Part shown: piece by piece, positions 37,059 to 45,741 of the stretch
Position numbering within the stretch: the first letter of the stretch is position 1
How the letters are laid out: every line of letters begins with the position of its first letter
NCBI GenBank assembly: GCA_963785415.1
Contig: CAWAVB010000001.1
Span: forward strand, 1,302,001-1,366,000
Direction: 5' to 3'
Origin: Bog-793 sp963785415
Lineage (GTDB): Bacteria; Actinomycetota; Acidimicrobiia; Acidimicrobiales; Bog-793
DNA length: 64,000 bases
The notes under the pieces: generated by a model
The model's input: the letters and a program-made list of their open reading frames with translations, nothing else
What the model was told of the DNA's origin: nothing
Databases searched by the model: none
Made by a program: the position numbers and the translations under genes

Positions 37059-37262
37059 ATGACCAACACACAGGCAGAGCCCGACCCGCTGTTCGACAAG
37101 CAAGGTCTGGCCGAATATCTCGGCTGTTCAGTTAGGCACGTCGAGAACTTGTGGGCCAGTCGCCAAATCCCCGCGATCAAGGTCGGAGCGCGGTTAGTGC
37201 GCTTCCGGCGTTCCGACATCGACAAGTACCTCGACGAGCATCGCGTCGAGGCGGTGGGATGA
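37059..37262 (+). CDS. Excisionase/AlpA-like HTH protein
   Basis: 67 residues with a MerR-like winged HTH of the HTH_17/excisionase type: LAEYLGCSVRHVENLWASRQIPAIKVGARLV followed by the wing and DIDKYL. GGAAGGAG lies 8 nt before ATG 37059. Such proteins bend DNA for excision or activate integrase genes. It is divergent from the integrase and heads an eight-gene overlapping operon (ATGA overlaps). Confidence 0.85.
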   Translation: MTNTQAEPDPLFDKQGLAEYLGCSVRHVENLWASRQIPAIKVGARLVRFRRSDIDKYLDEHRVEAVG

Positions 37263-37268
37263 CGACAC

Positions 37269-37595
37269 ATGACCCCGACACGACGAGCCACGGGACGACT
37301 ACGCCCCGAAACGCGTCGAAGCGCCCAGCTTTCACTGGACGCCTCGACCAGAACTAGCCACCTAGCTAGAACAACCCGACGAGAGGTTAGCACCGGGTCA
37401 CATCTCCGGCTGCTCACCACCGACGAGTCGCCCCGGCCTGATCCCACGGCCCTAGAAGACGTGGCGCGGTACACCTCGGGTCTCGGCACGTACCTCGCCG
37501 GACTCGTCGCGCACCCCGCCGAGGACTTCGACCGGCAGACCCTCATCGAATGGGCCGACCAGATCGCGCTTCGGGTGCGACAGGCGGTGGCGTGA
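37269..37595 (+). CDS. Small protein of unknown function (up to 108 aa)
   Basis: Only the C-terminal 60 residues look natural (SPRPDPTALEDVARYTSGL, FDRQTLIEWADQIALRVRQ), a short helical protein. The first 45 residues are Arg/Thr-rich and share their DNA with a 32-codon frame starting at ATG 37259 that overlaps the excisionase stop. The true start may be internal, or the two frames may be linked by a frameshift. Ends one base into the next gene. Confidence 0.5.
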   Translation: MTPTRRATGRLRPETRRSAQLSLDASTRTSHLARTTRREVSTGSHLRLLTTDESPRPDPTALEDVARYTSGLGTYLAGLVAHPAEDFDRQTLIEWADQIALRVRQAVA

Positions 37596-38113
37596 TGACG
37601 CGCCTCGAAGTCATCGACCTAGACAACGTGGCCGATATCGACCGCCTTTGGCATGAGCTAAAGCGCGCCCATGAGCTGAGGACAGCCGATCCCGAGCTGC
37701 GTCACAACATCGAGAAGGCGATCACCGTTGCGCTCGACCGTGGCGCTATCACCGAGGAGCAGGCCACCGAGATCGACCTGATGCTCGAATCCTGCGTTCC
37801 CGGCGCGGTGCTCGAAGCGTGGTGGAAAGAGCTGATCCCGAACCTCGACCGAGCGACCATCGGTGCGTTTCCGCGTCGTGAGTGTGAGCCTGCGCCGAAC
37901 CTCGACCAGTGGTTTAGGGATGACCCGACGCGCCTGCGCGGTGTCATGCACGAGGCGAGCAGATTCACAAATGACCTGAAACGAATCGCTGCCGTGGCGC
38001 TCGACATTGCCGACAAGCTCGGCATCCCCGAGGACGTGGCGGATCAGATCGTCGCCGACGAGCTGCACGCGCTGAACCGTGAGCACAGGCAGGTGACGAG
38101 CAATGGCAAGTGA
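37595..38113 (+). CDS. Unknown helical protein (172 aa)
   Basis: Starts at ATG 37595, sharing one base with the preceding stop (TGATG), and overlaps the DUF3987 gene by 11 nt. Acidic and helical throughout (NVADIDRLWHELKRAH, ITEEQATEIDLMLESC, VAADIADKL-like repeats). No motif recognised. Its position directly before the primase/helicase-type gene suggests a replication accessory role. Confidence 0.72.
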   Translation: MTRLEVIDLDNVADIDRLWHELKRAHELRTADPELRHNIEKAITVALDRGAITEEQATEIDLMLESCVPGAVLEAWWKELIPNLDRATIGAFPRRECEPAPNLDQWFRDDPTRLRGVMHEASRFTNDLKRIAAVALDIADKLGIPEDVADQIVADELHALNREHRQVTSNGK

Positions 38114-40394
38114 CGACCGCTTGAAGAAAGTCACGGCTGGAATTGAGGACGAGGAGTGGGGTCTACCCGTCTACCTCGATTCGGTCGACACGCCACCGCA
38201 GTTCCCGATCGAGGACTTGCCGATGTGGACACAGGAGTTTGTGACTGCACTCGCGCACACGACGCAGACTCCGCCCGACCTCGCTGGCACCCTGACGCTC
38301 GCCGTTCTTGCGGCTTGCTCCGGTGGGCGCATCGATGTCGAGGTTCGCGAGAACTGGGCCGAACCGCTGAACGGTTACTTCGTCGTGGTCATGGGAAGCG
38401 GTGAGTCGAAGTCGCCGGTCTACACCAAGACCGTCGCTCCGCTCGTCGCTTATGAGCGTGAACTACAGCTCGCCGCTCAACCCGACATCATCGACTGCGT
38501 AACTCGTAAGGCGGTTGCCGACAAGCGAGCCAAGCAGGCGATCGACGAGGCTGCCAAGGCGAAGGCGAACCGAGCCGAAGCTGAGGACTACGCGCGATCT
38601 GCGAGCGAGGAAGCCTTGGGAATCGTCGTCCCTGCCGACCCTCGATTCATCGTCGAGGACATGAGCCCCGAAAAGCTCGTGAGCATGTTGGCCGAGCAGA
38701 GCGGCCGACTCGCCCTCATCTCTGAGGAAGGCGGATCGTTCGGTGCGATGGCCGGGCGATACGAGTCCAAGAAGGGGGGCACGTCCGCAGGTCTCGACGT
38801 TTGGTTGAAGGCTTACGACGGCGCACCGATCCGAGTCGATCGCATTGGCCGACCATCCGACATGGTGGATCACGCTTACCTCACCATCGGCATCGCCGCT
38901 CAACCCGCGGTCATCCGTGGCCTGATGTCCGATCCCGAAATGCGGGGACGTGGGTTGCTCGCGCGGTTTTGTTATTCGATCCCGCCAGCGGTGGTCGGCT
39001 ATCGGGACATGCGGGCGCTGCCGTTCACCGAGGCGATGCAGGAGTTGTGGAACACCCGAGTGCTGACGATGGCTCGGACCCTCGTAGTCGGTGGCCGCAT
39101 CGTCGTTAGCTACGAGGCCGAGGAAGCCCTGACGCAATACATGGAGACGATCGAGCCCCGGCTTCGCCAGTCCGGTGACCTCTATGCCGCGGCTGACTGG
39201 GTGAACAAGCTGCGCGGTCGTATTGCTCGCATTGCGGGATGGCTTCACCTTGGGGATCACTTCGACAAGGGATGGTCAGACCGGCTGGTCGATGTCCAGA
39301 CCATGCGCCGAGCGATCCGGTTCGGGAGCTACTACCTCAGCCACGCGCTCGTCGCCTTCGACCTCATGGGGTCCGACGACAACCGCGACCGGATGCGGTA
39401 CATCCTCAAACTGTTCGAGGAGCGTCCCGAGAAGTTCATCGAGCCGTTTACCTCTCGCGATGTCCATTCGCACAGCAACCGCTCGGCGATCCCAACGAGT
39501 CTCGACGCTAAGACAGCATTGGCTGAACTTGTCGAGTGCAACTGGATTCGGCCGGTCGGTAAGACGCTCCGGTACAACACCGACCGGTACGAACTCCGGC
39601 CTGACTTCGCCGTGGCGATCCGTCGACCGATCATCCCGGCGACACCAGAGCCGCCGCCAGTTCTGACCGTGACCAAGCCGACGCCGATCCCCGAGGATTC
39701 GGGTCCGTCCAGTGTCGAGCCTGAGTCGGTGATCGAGGTTGAGGAGTGGGAGGCGCTGAGAGAGATCATCGGCTCCTTTGGCGACGGTGACTACCGCACC
39801 CGTGAGTTCGGAGCGATCAGCGAAGCCGTCACGGAGCGTGAAGGAAACGACGACGCTCAGAGCTTCACCCCTGACGAGGTGGACGAGCTACGCCGGATCG
39901 TGGCGCTGCCCGATCCCGAGCCGGAAACGCAGCATATTGTCACATTCTCGGCTATTGAGGATTCGGAACCTGAGTCCTTCATCACCCCCGAGGAGTGGGA
40001 CGAACTGCACGCCATCGTCGTCGGCTTTGCTGACGACGACTACCGGCGACGACTGCTCTCGCCGCTCGTCTCAGGTGTGGAGGAGAGGACGGGTAGCGCC
40101 AACGCTCAGGACTTCACCGAGCACGAGGCCCACCAGTTCAGAGGCATCGTGGGGATGGCCGACCCTGAGCCTGAGATCGAGCCTGAGCTGACGGACACCG
40201 AGCGGCTGGCAACCGTCCAGGCCAAGTATCGGACGATCGCCAAGGCAGACCCGAGGGCGGTGAGAATCCGTGCCGAGGCGCTAGGGGCTCGTAAGGCGGT
40301 TGGTGTCGATGAGAAGGCCGAACTCGCACCCTGGATGTTGAAGGACGGCCAACTGGCCGCTTGGGAAGCACTACTCGCGGACGTGGCGGCATGA
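38103..40394 (+). CDS. DUF3987 (YfjI-type) replication protein with duplicated tail
   Basis: 763 residues. The DUF3987 core (about 35-480) has a P-loop-like GSGESKS at 98-104, SEEGGSFGAMAGRY and an FCYSIPP motif; such proteins take the primase-helicase position in integrative elements. After about residue 500 comes a Pro/Glu linker, then two copies of a 62-residue unit (547-608 and 630-691). Each starts EEW, has DDYR/GDYR, FT-x-x-E and ends in DPEPE. The duplication is unusual. Followed by three overlapping small genes. Confidence 0.82.
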   Translation: MASDDRLKKVTAGIEDEEWGLPVYLDSVDTPPQFPIEDLPMWTQEFVTALAHTTQTPPDLAGTLTLAVLAACSGGRIDVEVRENWAEPLNGYFVVVMGSGESKSPVYTKTVAPLVAYERELQLAAQPDIIDCVTRKAVADKRAKQAIDEAAKAKANRAEAEDYARSASEEALGIVVPADPRFIVEDMSPEKLVSMLAEQSGRLALISEEGGSFGAMAGRYESKKGGTSAGLDVWLKAYDGAPIRVDRIGRPSDMVDHAYLTIGIAAQPAVIRGLMSDPEMRGRGLLARFCYSIPPAVVGYRDMRALPFTEAMQELWNTRVLTMARTLVVGGRIVVSYEAEEALTQYMETIEPRLRQSGDLYAAADWVNKLRGRIARIAGWLHLGDHFDKGWSDRLVDVQTMRRAIRFGSYYLSHALVAFDLMGSDDNRDRMRYILKLFEERPEKFIEPFTSRDVHSHSNRSAIPTSLDAKTALAELVECNWIRPVGKTLRYNTDRYELRPDFAVAIRRPIIPATPEPPPVLTVTKPTPIPEDSGPSSVEPESVIEVEEWEALREIIGSFGDGDYRTREFGAISEAVTEREGNDDAQSFTPDEVDELRRIVALPDPEPETQHIVTFSAIEDSEPESFITPEEWDELHAIVVGFADDDYRRRLLSPLVSGVEERTGSANAQDFTEHEAHQFRGIVGMADPEPEIEPELTDTERLATVQAKYRTIAKADPRAVRIRAEALGARKAVGVDEKAELAPWMLKDGQLAAWEALLADVAA

Positions 40395-40576
40395 ACGCCC
40401 CCAAGGTCAAGCCAGGTCAGACGTTCAGGTGTCCTGCCTGCGGAGACGTTCAGGACCAGCCGCGCGCCGCGGCGGTCTCGCACGAGTGCCCGGTACGGCT
40501 GCGCCAGCCGCTACCCGCCAAGGGCAAGCGGAAGCTGCCGACGTGGGTGAACTACGAGAGAACTGAGGACGAATGA
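40391..40576 (+). CDS. Small zinc-ribbon protein (61 aa)
   Basis: CPACG near residue 14 and a second HECPVRL form a likely zinc knuckle, followed by a basic stretch (PAKGKRKLP). The ATG overlaps the DUF3987 stop (ATGA) and its own stop overlaps the next start. Probably a DNA- or RNA-binding accessory protein. Confidence 0.7.
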   Translation: MNAPKVKPGQTFRCPACGDVQDQPRAAAVSHECPVRLRQPLPAKGKRKLPTWVNYERTEDE

Positions 40577-40953
40577 CAACCCCGCATATCCCTTACAGCG
40601 GCCACGGCAACATGGACAAGGCCGGTCAGTACCGGGGGAGCTGGCACAAGATCGAGCCAGAGGAGGTCGAACACCTCGACGCCCTCGGCTTTGCGATCCG
40701 CACGGCGAGGATCGAGGCTGGGCTGACCCTGCGCCAGGCGGGCGAGCTGGCCGAGCTGCACCACCTGAGCTGGATGAAGCTCGAAGCCGGAGTTCGTCGT
40801 ACCCGAGCGACCACCTTGCGGCGCATCGCAAACGCCCTGGCACCGAGGGTCGGCTTCGACCCGACCCTGTTCACCCTCTACCTGATCGACACGGCAGGCC
40901 CAGCCCTCGCACCCGAAATGGGCGAGCAGAACAGGAGGTCGGTCGATGCCTGA
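40573..40953 (+). CDS. XRE-family HTH protein A
   Basis: 126 residues with an XRE HTH at about 42-92 (FAIRTARIEAGLTLRQAGELAEL, SWMKLEAGVRRTRATTLRRIANAL). The element's next gene encodes a clear paralogue. Start overlaps the zinc-ribbon stop (ATGA) and the stop overlaps the following gene by 8 nt. Likely a regulator of the element's maintenance or of the inverted 9-bp repeats nearby. Confidence 0.8.
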   Translation: MTTPHIPYSGHGNMDKAGQYRGSWHKIEPEEVEHLDALGFAIRTARIEAGLTLRQAGELAELHHLSWMKLEAGVRRTRATTLRRIANALAPRVGFDPTLFTLYLIDTAGPALAPEMGEQNRRSVDA

Positions 40954-41479
40954 CAAGCTGACGCCAGAGGAGCTGGCCGAACGTCATCGCCAGGCGGTCG
41001 AGCGGGACCGGCTGACCTGCCGTAGTCCGCTGACGCCCGAGGAGTACGCCGGGGCCGACGCTCTCGGTGGCTACCTGCGGGAGCTGCGCAAGGCTGCCGG
41101 GCTCTCGATCGACCGTGCCTCCCGTCTTGCGGACCTCAGCATTGACGGCTGGGCGAGGATTGAACGAGCCACAAGGCGCACTCGACACTCGACTCTCGAA
41201 AGGATCGCCAAGGGACTCTGCGAAGCGTCGGGGGCCGACCCGGACGGGCTCTACGCCGAGATGGTCAGACGGGCCGACAACGCCCTGGCAGCGGAGAGCC
41301 TGTACCGGGAGCGCATTGAAAGGCGGCGTGCCAAGCGGACGCGGAGACAGAACCGCCAGCGAGCCCAGGACGAGGATTGGCGCTTGTTGAAGGGTGAGGT
41401 CGAGGAGTTCGACAGACACTTGACCGAACTTGTCGAGACTCGGGGCGGATCGACCCAGGGTGGCCGTATCCGGTTCTGA
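40946..41479 (+). CDS. XRE-family HTH protein B, paralogue of A
   Basis: 177 residues. HTH at about 32-90 (LGGYLRELRKAAGLSIDRASRLADL, GWARIERATRRTRHSTLERIAKGL) matches protein A in spacing and in the R-x-TRxxTLxRIA helix. The C-terminal 60 residues are strongly basic then acidic and probably coiled (ERIERRRAKRTRRQNRQRAQ). Last gene of the operon; the 9-bp repeat array starts 6 bp past its stop. Confidence 0.8.
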   Translation: MPDKLTPEELAERHRQAVERDRLTCRSPLTPEEYAGADALGGYLRELRKAAGLSIDRASRLADLSIDGWARIERATRRTRHSTLERIAKGLCEASGADPDGLYAEMVRRADNALAAESLYRERIERRRAKRTRRQNRQRAQDEDWRLLKGEVEEFDRHLTELVETRGGSTQGGRIRF

Positions 41480-41484
41480 GCTTG

Positions 41485-41758
41485 AACTGTGACAAGTGTG
41501 ACAAGTGTGGCTTAGGGCGGGATTTTCAAGGGTAGCGCCTCGCTCGGTTATAGGCATTGCTCCAAACGATTCCATTCGGACATAGACCATTGCCACTGAT
41601 TCCAATTCCCGACCAAACAGGTCAGGAAGTCCGTCGATTCGTGTAGAACGTGTCCAAGCCCTGGTCAGCGTCTATTTCCTGCTTTTCTCAGAAGGAAAGA
41701 AAAGGACTCGTTTCCTGATGAGACGTTCCTAGCCACACATGCCACACATGCCACACTT
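41485..41758. repeat. Two inverted arrays of three 9-bp repeats, iteron-like
   Basis: Left array: AACTGTGAC, AAGTGTGAC, AAGTGTGGC at 41485-41511. Right array: GCCACACAT, GCCACACAT, GCCACACTT at 41732-41758, the inverted complement of the same unit. They flank 220 bp of lower-GC DNA with an imperfect repeat around ATTGC-GATTCC (about 41557 and 41590). The gap has no gene. Candidates: replication origin for a replicating circular form, recombination site for the adjacent serine recombinase, or operator arrays. Confidence 0.65.
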
Positions 41759-41811
41759 GGCAGGGTCCAAAGGCAGGCTCTCTGGCACCGTTCGGTGCGC
41801 TGTTTGCTCTC

Positions 41812-42417
41812 TCAATAAGCCTCAGCCGCGGTCTTTCGCCGGTCCCACGCCTTCACGTATCCCTCGGTCCGTCGAGGCTTGTGATCCTTAGAACCCTCGC
41901 GGCGACCGACCGGCTTACCCTGAGCCCTGCGCCTGGCGAGTCCCGCCTTGATCCTCTCTGAGCGCCTGGCCGACTCCTGCTCGGCCATCCAACCGGCGAA
42001 GCTCACCATTACGTCCTGAATCTGTGGGGCCGTGTTGAGCCACGCTTCTTGGACGCTGACGACGCTGCACCCGCGCTCTCGGAACTCCCGCAGGATGCGA
42101 AGTAACCCCTCGGCACCCTCACGCGTCAGCCGATCCAATGCCCACACGACCAAGCACTCGAACTCGCCCCGGTAGGCGTCGTCCATTGCCCGCTTCAATG
42201 CGGCCCGGTACTCGCCCCCGTCCTTGCCACCGTTCCATGCCGACTCACTCAGCTCGTACCGCTTGGCGATCTCGTAGCCGTGGTGCTCACAGAACCGTTC
42301 GAGGTCCGGCACTTGGTTGTCGCCGGTCTGGTGACTCGTGCTCACCCTGACCCATACCGCTGCCTTCGTCATCTCTTGGTCTCTCGCTTTCGTGTCAACA
42401 TTCTTTAGCTTGTTCAC
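41812..42417 (-). CDS. Serine recombinase, resolvase/invertase type
   Basis: 201 residues. Resolvase catalytic domain: AVWVRVSTSHQTGDNQ (nucleophile Ser26 with Arg24), FECLVVWALDRLTREG with DRL-x-R, and SFAGWMAEQESARRSERIKAGL leading to a short basic C-terminus with HTH-like features. Too short to be a large phage integrase. It may resolve dimers or invert a segment; the neighbouring inverted arrays are a natural target. ATG 42417 overlaps the upstream stop (ATGA). Confidence 0.88.
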   Translation of the reverse strand: MNKLKNVDTKARDQEMTKAAVWVRVSTSHQTGDNQVPDLERFCEHHGYEIAKRYELSESAWNGGKDGGEYRAALKRAMDDAYRGEFECLVVWALDRLTREGAEGLLRILREFRERGCSVVSVQEAWLNTAPQIQDVMVSFAGWMAEQESARRSERIKAGLARRRAQGKPVGRREGSKDHKPRRTEGYVKAWDRRKTAAEAY

Positions 42418-42788
42418 TGTCGTTTTCGCCGGGGTTGACTTCCTACGGGTGCAGGTCGTGGCCCCGAGCGATGGTCGATTCGCGGTGGAGTTTGTTCACT
42501 TCCGCCACCAGTACCCTTGGAGGGTCGAGCCCCGGTCTTGGTTGGTCCCTTGCGCCGGGGTCTCGGCGCGTCAGGTAGCCGGTCGGTCTCAGTCGCCCAC
42601 CGCTTCACGGAGGCCCAGCGGTAGACGCTGTAGCGCCCCGAGATGACCGCCTCACAGACGGGCGGCTCAACCTTGCGAGGTCGACCAGCGGGCCAACCGC
42701 GTGCCTGCCAGGTGGCGACGATCTTCTCTGTCGTCCCGAGCCGTTCGGCTATCTCAGCGATGCCCACGAGGTCCAGGTCTCCGCTCAC
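42414..42788 (-). CDS. HTH protein coupled to serine recombinase
   Basis: 124 residues. N-terminal winged HTH of the MerR/HTH_17 kind (LVGIAEIAERLGTTEKIVATWQARGWPAG) and a long Pro/Arg/Gly tail (from about 78), likely disordered and nucleic-acid binding. Its stop overlaps the recombinase start, so it could be its directionality factor. The element encodes at least three such HTH_17-like proteins. Confidence 0.72.
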   Translation of the reverse strand: MSGDLDLVGIAEIAERLGTTEKIVATWQARGWPAGRPRKVEPPVCEAVISGRYSVYRWASVKRWATETDRLPDAPRPRRKGPTKTGARPSKGTGGGSEQTPPRIDHRSGPRPAPVGSQPRRKRQ

Positions 42789-42897
42789 TGTCTGCTCCTA
42801 TCGGTAGGGTGGCGACGTGGTGACCCGTTGGACTCCAAAGAAGCGAGCGGCGAAGCTCGCCCAGGTGCGCGACGCCTTGGCACGTCCACGCCGCCGT

Positions 42898-43854
42898 TCA
42901 CGCGACGTTCTCCAGGTACGCCCCGACCGCTCGGACGTACAGGTCGTCGAGCGAAGCACCAGCGATAGCGACGACACCGCTCGGGAGTAGTTCTTCCAGC
43001 CGGTCGTAGACCGCCCGATCCTCAGCCGAGAGGATGTCCCATTCGCCGGTCGGTCCCTCGATAGCCGAGGCCCGCGCTTCGAGCGCCGTCAGCTCGTCGC
43101 ACCAATCCTCGAATGACATCTCGATAGGCGATGGTCCCAGCTTGGCGATAAGGGCTACCGGCCCACGCTCGTCAGTCTCACCAGCCAGCTCAGCCAGGTA
43201 CTCAGCCGCATCGCTGTAGGTGCCAAACAGTGAGGCCACGTCGTAGGTCGTCTCGATACCGAAAAACAGGTGAGAACACGAGCGCCACGGCACACGCTTG
43301 GCAAGCGCGCTGGCCGCGTCAATCAGCCGCAGACACCGCACCCATTCGGTCGGGTCGAGCGCCATCTGATCCGGGTCGCTCAGCCACGACTGCGGAGCCA
43401 TGTGCGAACGGCTCAGCCATGCACGGGTGCGCGGGTCGAGTCCGTAGTACCAATCCCATTCGCCGCGTCCGTTGCTCCGACCATCCAGCGACCGGAAGTG
43501 TCCCGAGGCGTCGCGCATCTTGGTACGGCTCGCCGGACGCTTGATCGTTAGTCCGTCGTCAGCCGCTTCGATGATCCCTAGCGCCTCGTCCGCAAGTCTG
43601 TTCACCTCGTCAAGCACTACGGCACGAGCAATCGACACGCGCTCACGTGCCGCCTTGGAAGTCTCACGCTCAGCCACGAGGCGACCTGTCGCATCGGCCC
43701 ACGCTCGCACCTGTTCCCAATGCCACAACGGGACACGGCTAATCGTGGCAACCGGCTCGGGCAACAGACCACGAGCACGCCAAGTCGAAACGGTGTTCGA
43801 CCGAACGCCAAGCCGCGAAGCGATCTCGTCTGGTCCCACAAGGTCAATGCTCAT
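42898..43854 (-). CDS. HTH-containing protein of unknown function (318 aa)
   Basis: Start at ATG 43854: MSIDLVGPDEIASRLGVRSNTVSTWRARG is an HTH_17-like DNA-binding start. The remaining 250 residues form a mixed alpha/beta region with WYYGLDPRTRAWLSRSHM, a Trp-rich middle and an acidic end. I do not recognise the C-terminal domain. The N-terminus resembles the 124-residue HTH protein downstream, so both may have arisen by duplication. Confidence 0.75.
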   Translation of the reverse strand: MSIDLVGPDEIASRLGVRSNTVSTWRARGLLPEPVATISRVPLWHWEQVRAWADATGRLVAERETSKAARERVSIARAVVLDEVNRLADEALGIIEAADDGLTIKRPASRTKMRDASGHFRSLDGRSNGRGEWDWYYGLDPRTRAWLSRSHMAPQSWLSDPDQMALDPTEWVRCLRLIDAASALAKRVPWRSCSHLFFGIETTYDVASLFGTYSDAAEYLAELAGETDERGPVALIAKLGPSPIEMSFEDWCDELTALEARASAIEGPTGEWDILSAEDRAVYDRLEELLPSGVVAIAGASLDDLYVRAVGAYLENVA

Positions 43855-44272
43855 ACCCGTAACTGTAGTCGAGTCGGCTACAGATCGCAACAGGCAATGC
43901 GAGAGAACGTCGCACCATCTCGCGCGTGACGATGCCCGCCGCATGGGCCGCACGAGTGCGAACTTGCGCGCAACCAAACTGCTGATGACGCACGACGACA
44001 CCGGCGAGGTACGTGCGAGCTTGTATCACAGTGAGCAATCACCATTACCAATGGCAACCACTCCCACGGATTGCTACAAGGTGACCGTCTACGGAACTAC
44101 CTATCAACTACTGCGATTGCGGTTAGCAGGTCGCGTCGTCAACTACTGCGGATCGTTTGGCGAATCGCTACACAGAGAAATATCGAACCGGGTATGTACC
44201 CAGACGGTCGATAGCAATGAGTAACTAGCGCGCTCACGGAAACGTGTAAAAACGTCCCGCTTGGAATATTCC
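43855..44272. other. Intergenic stretch with one doubtful small frame
   Basis: 418 bases between two minus-strand genes. On the plus strand a 93-codon frame from ATG 43943 to 44224 has some natural-looking sequence (DCYKVTVYGTTYQLLRLRLAGR) but no Shine-Dalgarno. GC is low for the window here. Nothing else recognised; a promoter for the gene at 43854 should lie near its start. Confidence 0.3.
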
Positions 44273-45322
44273 CTAGCGAGCCCTCTGGGGCGGCGAGTAG
44301 GTGAACTCGTCGCCACCTTCCCAACTCGTCGACACACAGAAGGTTGATTGCGGGCACGACACGGACGTAAAGCCCCAGCCGGGACCACCATTTGGGTCGA
44401 TCTGTTGAAGCGTCGACCAGCCGTGGCCAGAGTAAGTGATCTCAGACTGAGCGAACTGAGGCATCGCCATACAGAACATGCTGCTCGCGCACGTCACGGC
44501 GACGAGATTGGTGTTGCTGTCGCCGTCGCTTATGGTGTCGATTTCTTTGCCGCGGGACCATGACCCACCCGAGTAGGTGAACTCGTAGCCAGCGTCGTCC
44601 ACCGCTACGCAGAAGGTGGTACTCGGACAGGAAACGGAGGTCAGGCCCAGCTCCGAACCAAGCCCGCCACCGGCCAGATAGGAATTTCTGTCAATGAAGC
44701 GTCGAGACCACCTGTGATCCGAGTAAGTGAACTCCGAGCCGTCGCTGTTCACTGCGACACAAAACGCGCTACTCGCACACGACACGGAGGTAAGGCTGTC
44801 GCCGCGGTCGATCACCTGGCCGCTCGACCACGCGCCACCTGAATAGGTGAACGCGTCTCCGTATGGGTAGGAAGTTCCGACGGCCACGCAGAAGTCGCGA
44901 CTGGAACAGCTAACTGAAGTCAGTTGAGGATCGGGTTTTCCGTCGATCAATCGGCTCGACCACGCGCCACCTGAATAGGTGAACTCGTAACCTCCACCTA
45001 CGGCTACACAAAACGTGCTGCTCGAACACGAGACCGACCTAAGTTCATCGAGGCCCGTCACATTATTGCTCCTGGGATCGATCCTGTGACCTCTCGACCA
45101 TGACCCTGCGGTGAACACGTACTCGGTTGAGTTACTTACAGCCATGCAAAATGAGCTGCTGGTGCACGAAACCGAAGCCAGGGTGTTGCTGGGGTCAATG
45201 TGCCGATACGACCATCCTTTGAGAGGCTCCGTGTTCTCGTGTGACGGAATCAGACGAACGCCCGCTATTACTGCGACGACGACTACGACAACACCAGCCA
45301 ATAGTGCTCGGCGTCGGTTCAT
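44273..45322 (-). CDS. Membrane-anchored protein with seven SVSC/FCVAV repeats
   Basis: 349 residues. N-terminal anchor or signal (RRRALLAGVVVVVVAVIAGV), then seven repeats of about 40-50 residues, each with SVSC-x-x-x-x-FC-x-A, a variable loop, EFTYSGG, W-S and a final ID. Each repeat has two cysteines, probably one disulfide. Seven blades fit a closed beta-propeller on the cell surface. The family is common in actinobacterial secretomes but unexpected on a mobile element. The ATG overlaps the XRE stop (ATGA). Confidence 0.82.
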   Translation of the reverse strand: MNRRRALLAGVVVVVVAVIAGVRLIPSHENTEPLKGWSYRHIDPSNTLASVSCTSSSFCMAVSNSTEYVFTAGSWSRGHRIDPRSNNVTGLDELRSVSCSSSTFCVAVGGGYEFTYSGGAWSSRLIDGKPDPQLTSVSCSSRDFCVAVGTSYPYGDAFTYSGGAWSSGQVIDRGDSLTSVSCASSAFCVAVNSDGSEFTYSDHRWSRRFIDRNSYLAGGGLGSELGLTSVSCPSTTFCVAVDDAGYEFTYSGGSWSRGKEIDTISDGDSNTNLVAVTCASSMFCMAMPQFAQSEITYSGHGWSTLQQIDPNGGPGWGFTSVSCPQSTFCVSTSWEGGDEFTYSPPQRAR

Positions 45323-45741
45323 CCTCGCGAGCCCGCGAAGGCTTCGACAGCGAACAGCTCTCCCCACTTGATCCCAAAGGCCGCTAACACCGATTCCTTG
45401 TTCTCGGGAACCTGCTTGCCTCGCTCCCATTTGCTCCACACCGGCTGTTGCACTCCGCAGTTCTCTGCTGCCTCGGCCTGGGTCCATCCCCGATCGGTGC
45501 GTAGCTCCCTCAGCCGAGCGCCGACGATCACCGGAGGGGCCGAGTCTTTGCGTTCTAGCGCCTCGTACATCACCTGGCCGTAGTAGCTCGCCGTCTCGTG
45601 TTCGCCCCGCCACGACAGGTAGTGCTCGAAGCCGCAGAATGCCCACCACTCGCGTCCATCCCGTTCTCGGGTTGCGACCCTCACGGTTACCTCACCGTCG
45701 AGCGATCCCGAGCAACGAGCGCACACGCCGTCGTCAGTCAC
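45319..45741 (-). CDS. Zinc-motif plus XRE HTH regulator
   Basis: 140 residues if started at GTG 45741, which gives a GTGA overlap with the preceding gene's stop; an ATG at 45774 is also in frame. N-terminal half has CARC and a Cys/His pair (WAFCGFEHYL); C-terminal XRE HTH (LRELRTDRGWTQAEAAENCGV, VWSKWERGKQVPENKESVLAAFG). It is embedded between two exported-protein genes in one transcript, suggesting it controls that operon. Confidence 0.78.
   Translation of the reverse strand: MTDDGVCARCSGSLDGEVTVRVATRERDGREWWAFCGFEHYLSWRGEHETASYYGQVMYEALERKDSAPPVIVGARLRELRTDRGWTQAEAAENCGVQQPVWSKWERGKQVPENKESVLAAFGIKWGELFAVEAFAGSRG

Noticed and set aside
42819..42995. A 58-codon plus-strand frame between HTH genes
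   Set aside because: Overlaps the opposite HTH gene for more than half its length and is Arg-rich with no motif.
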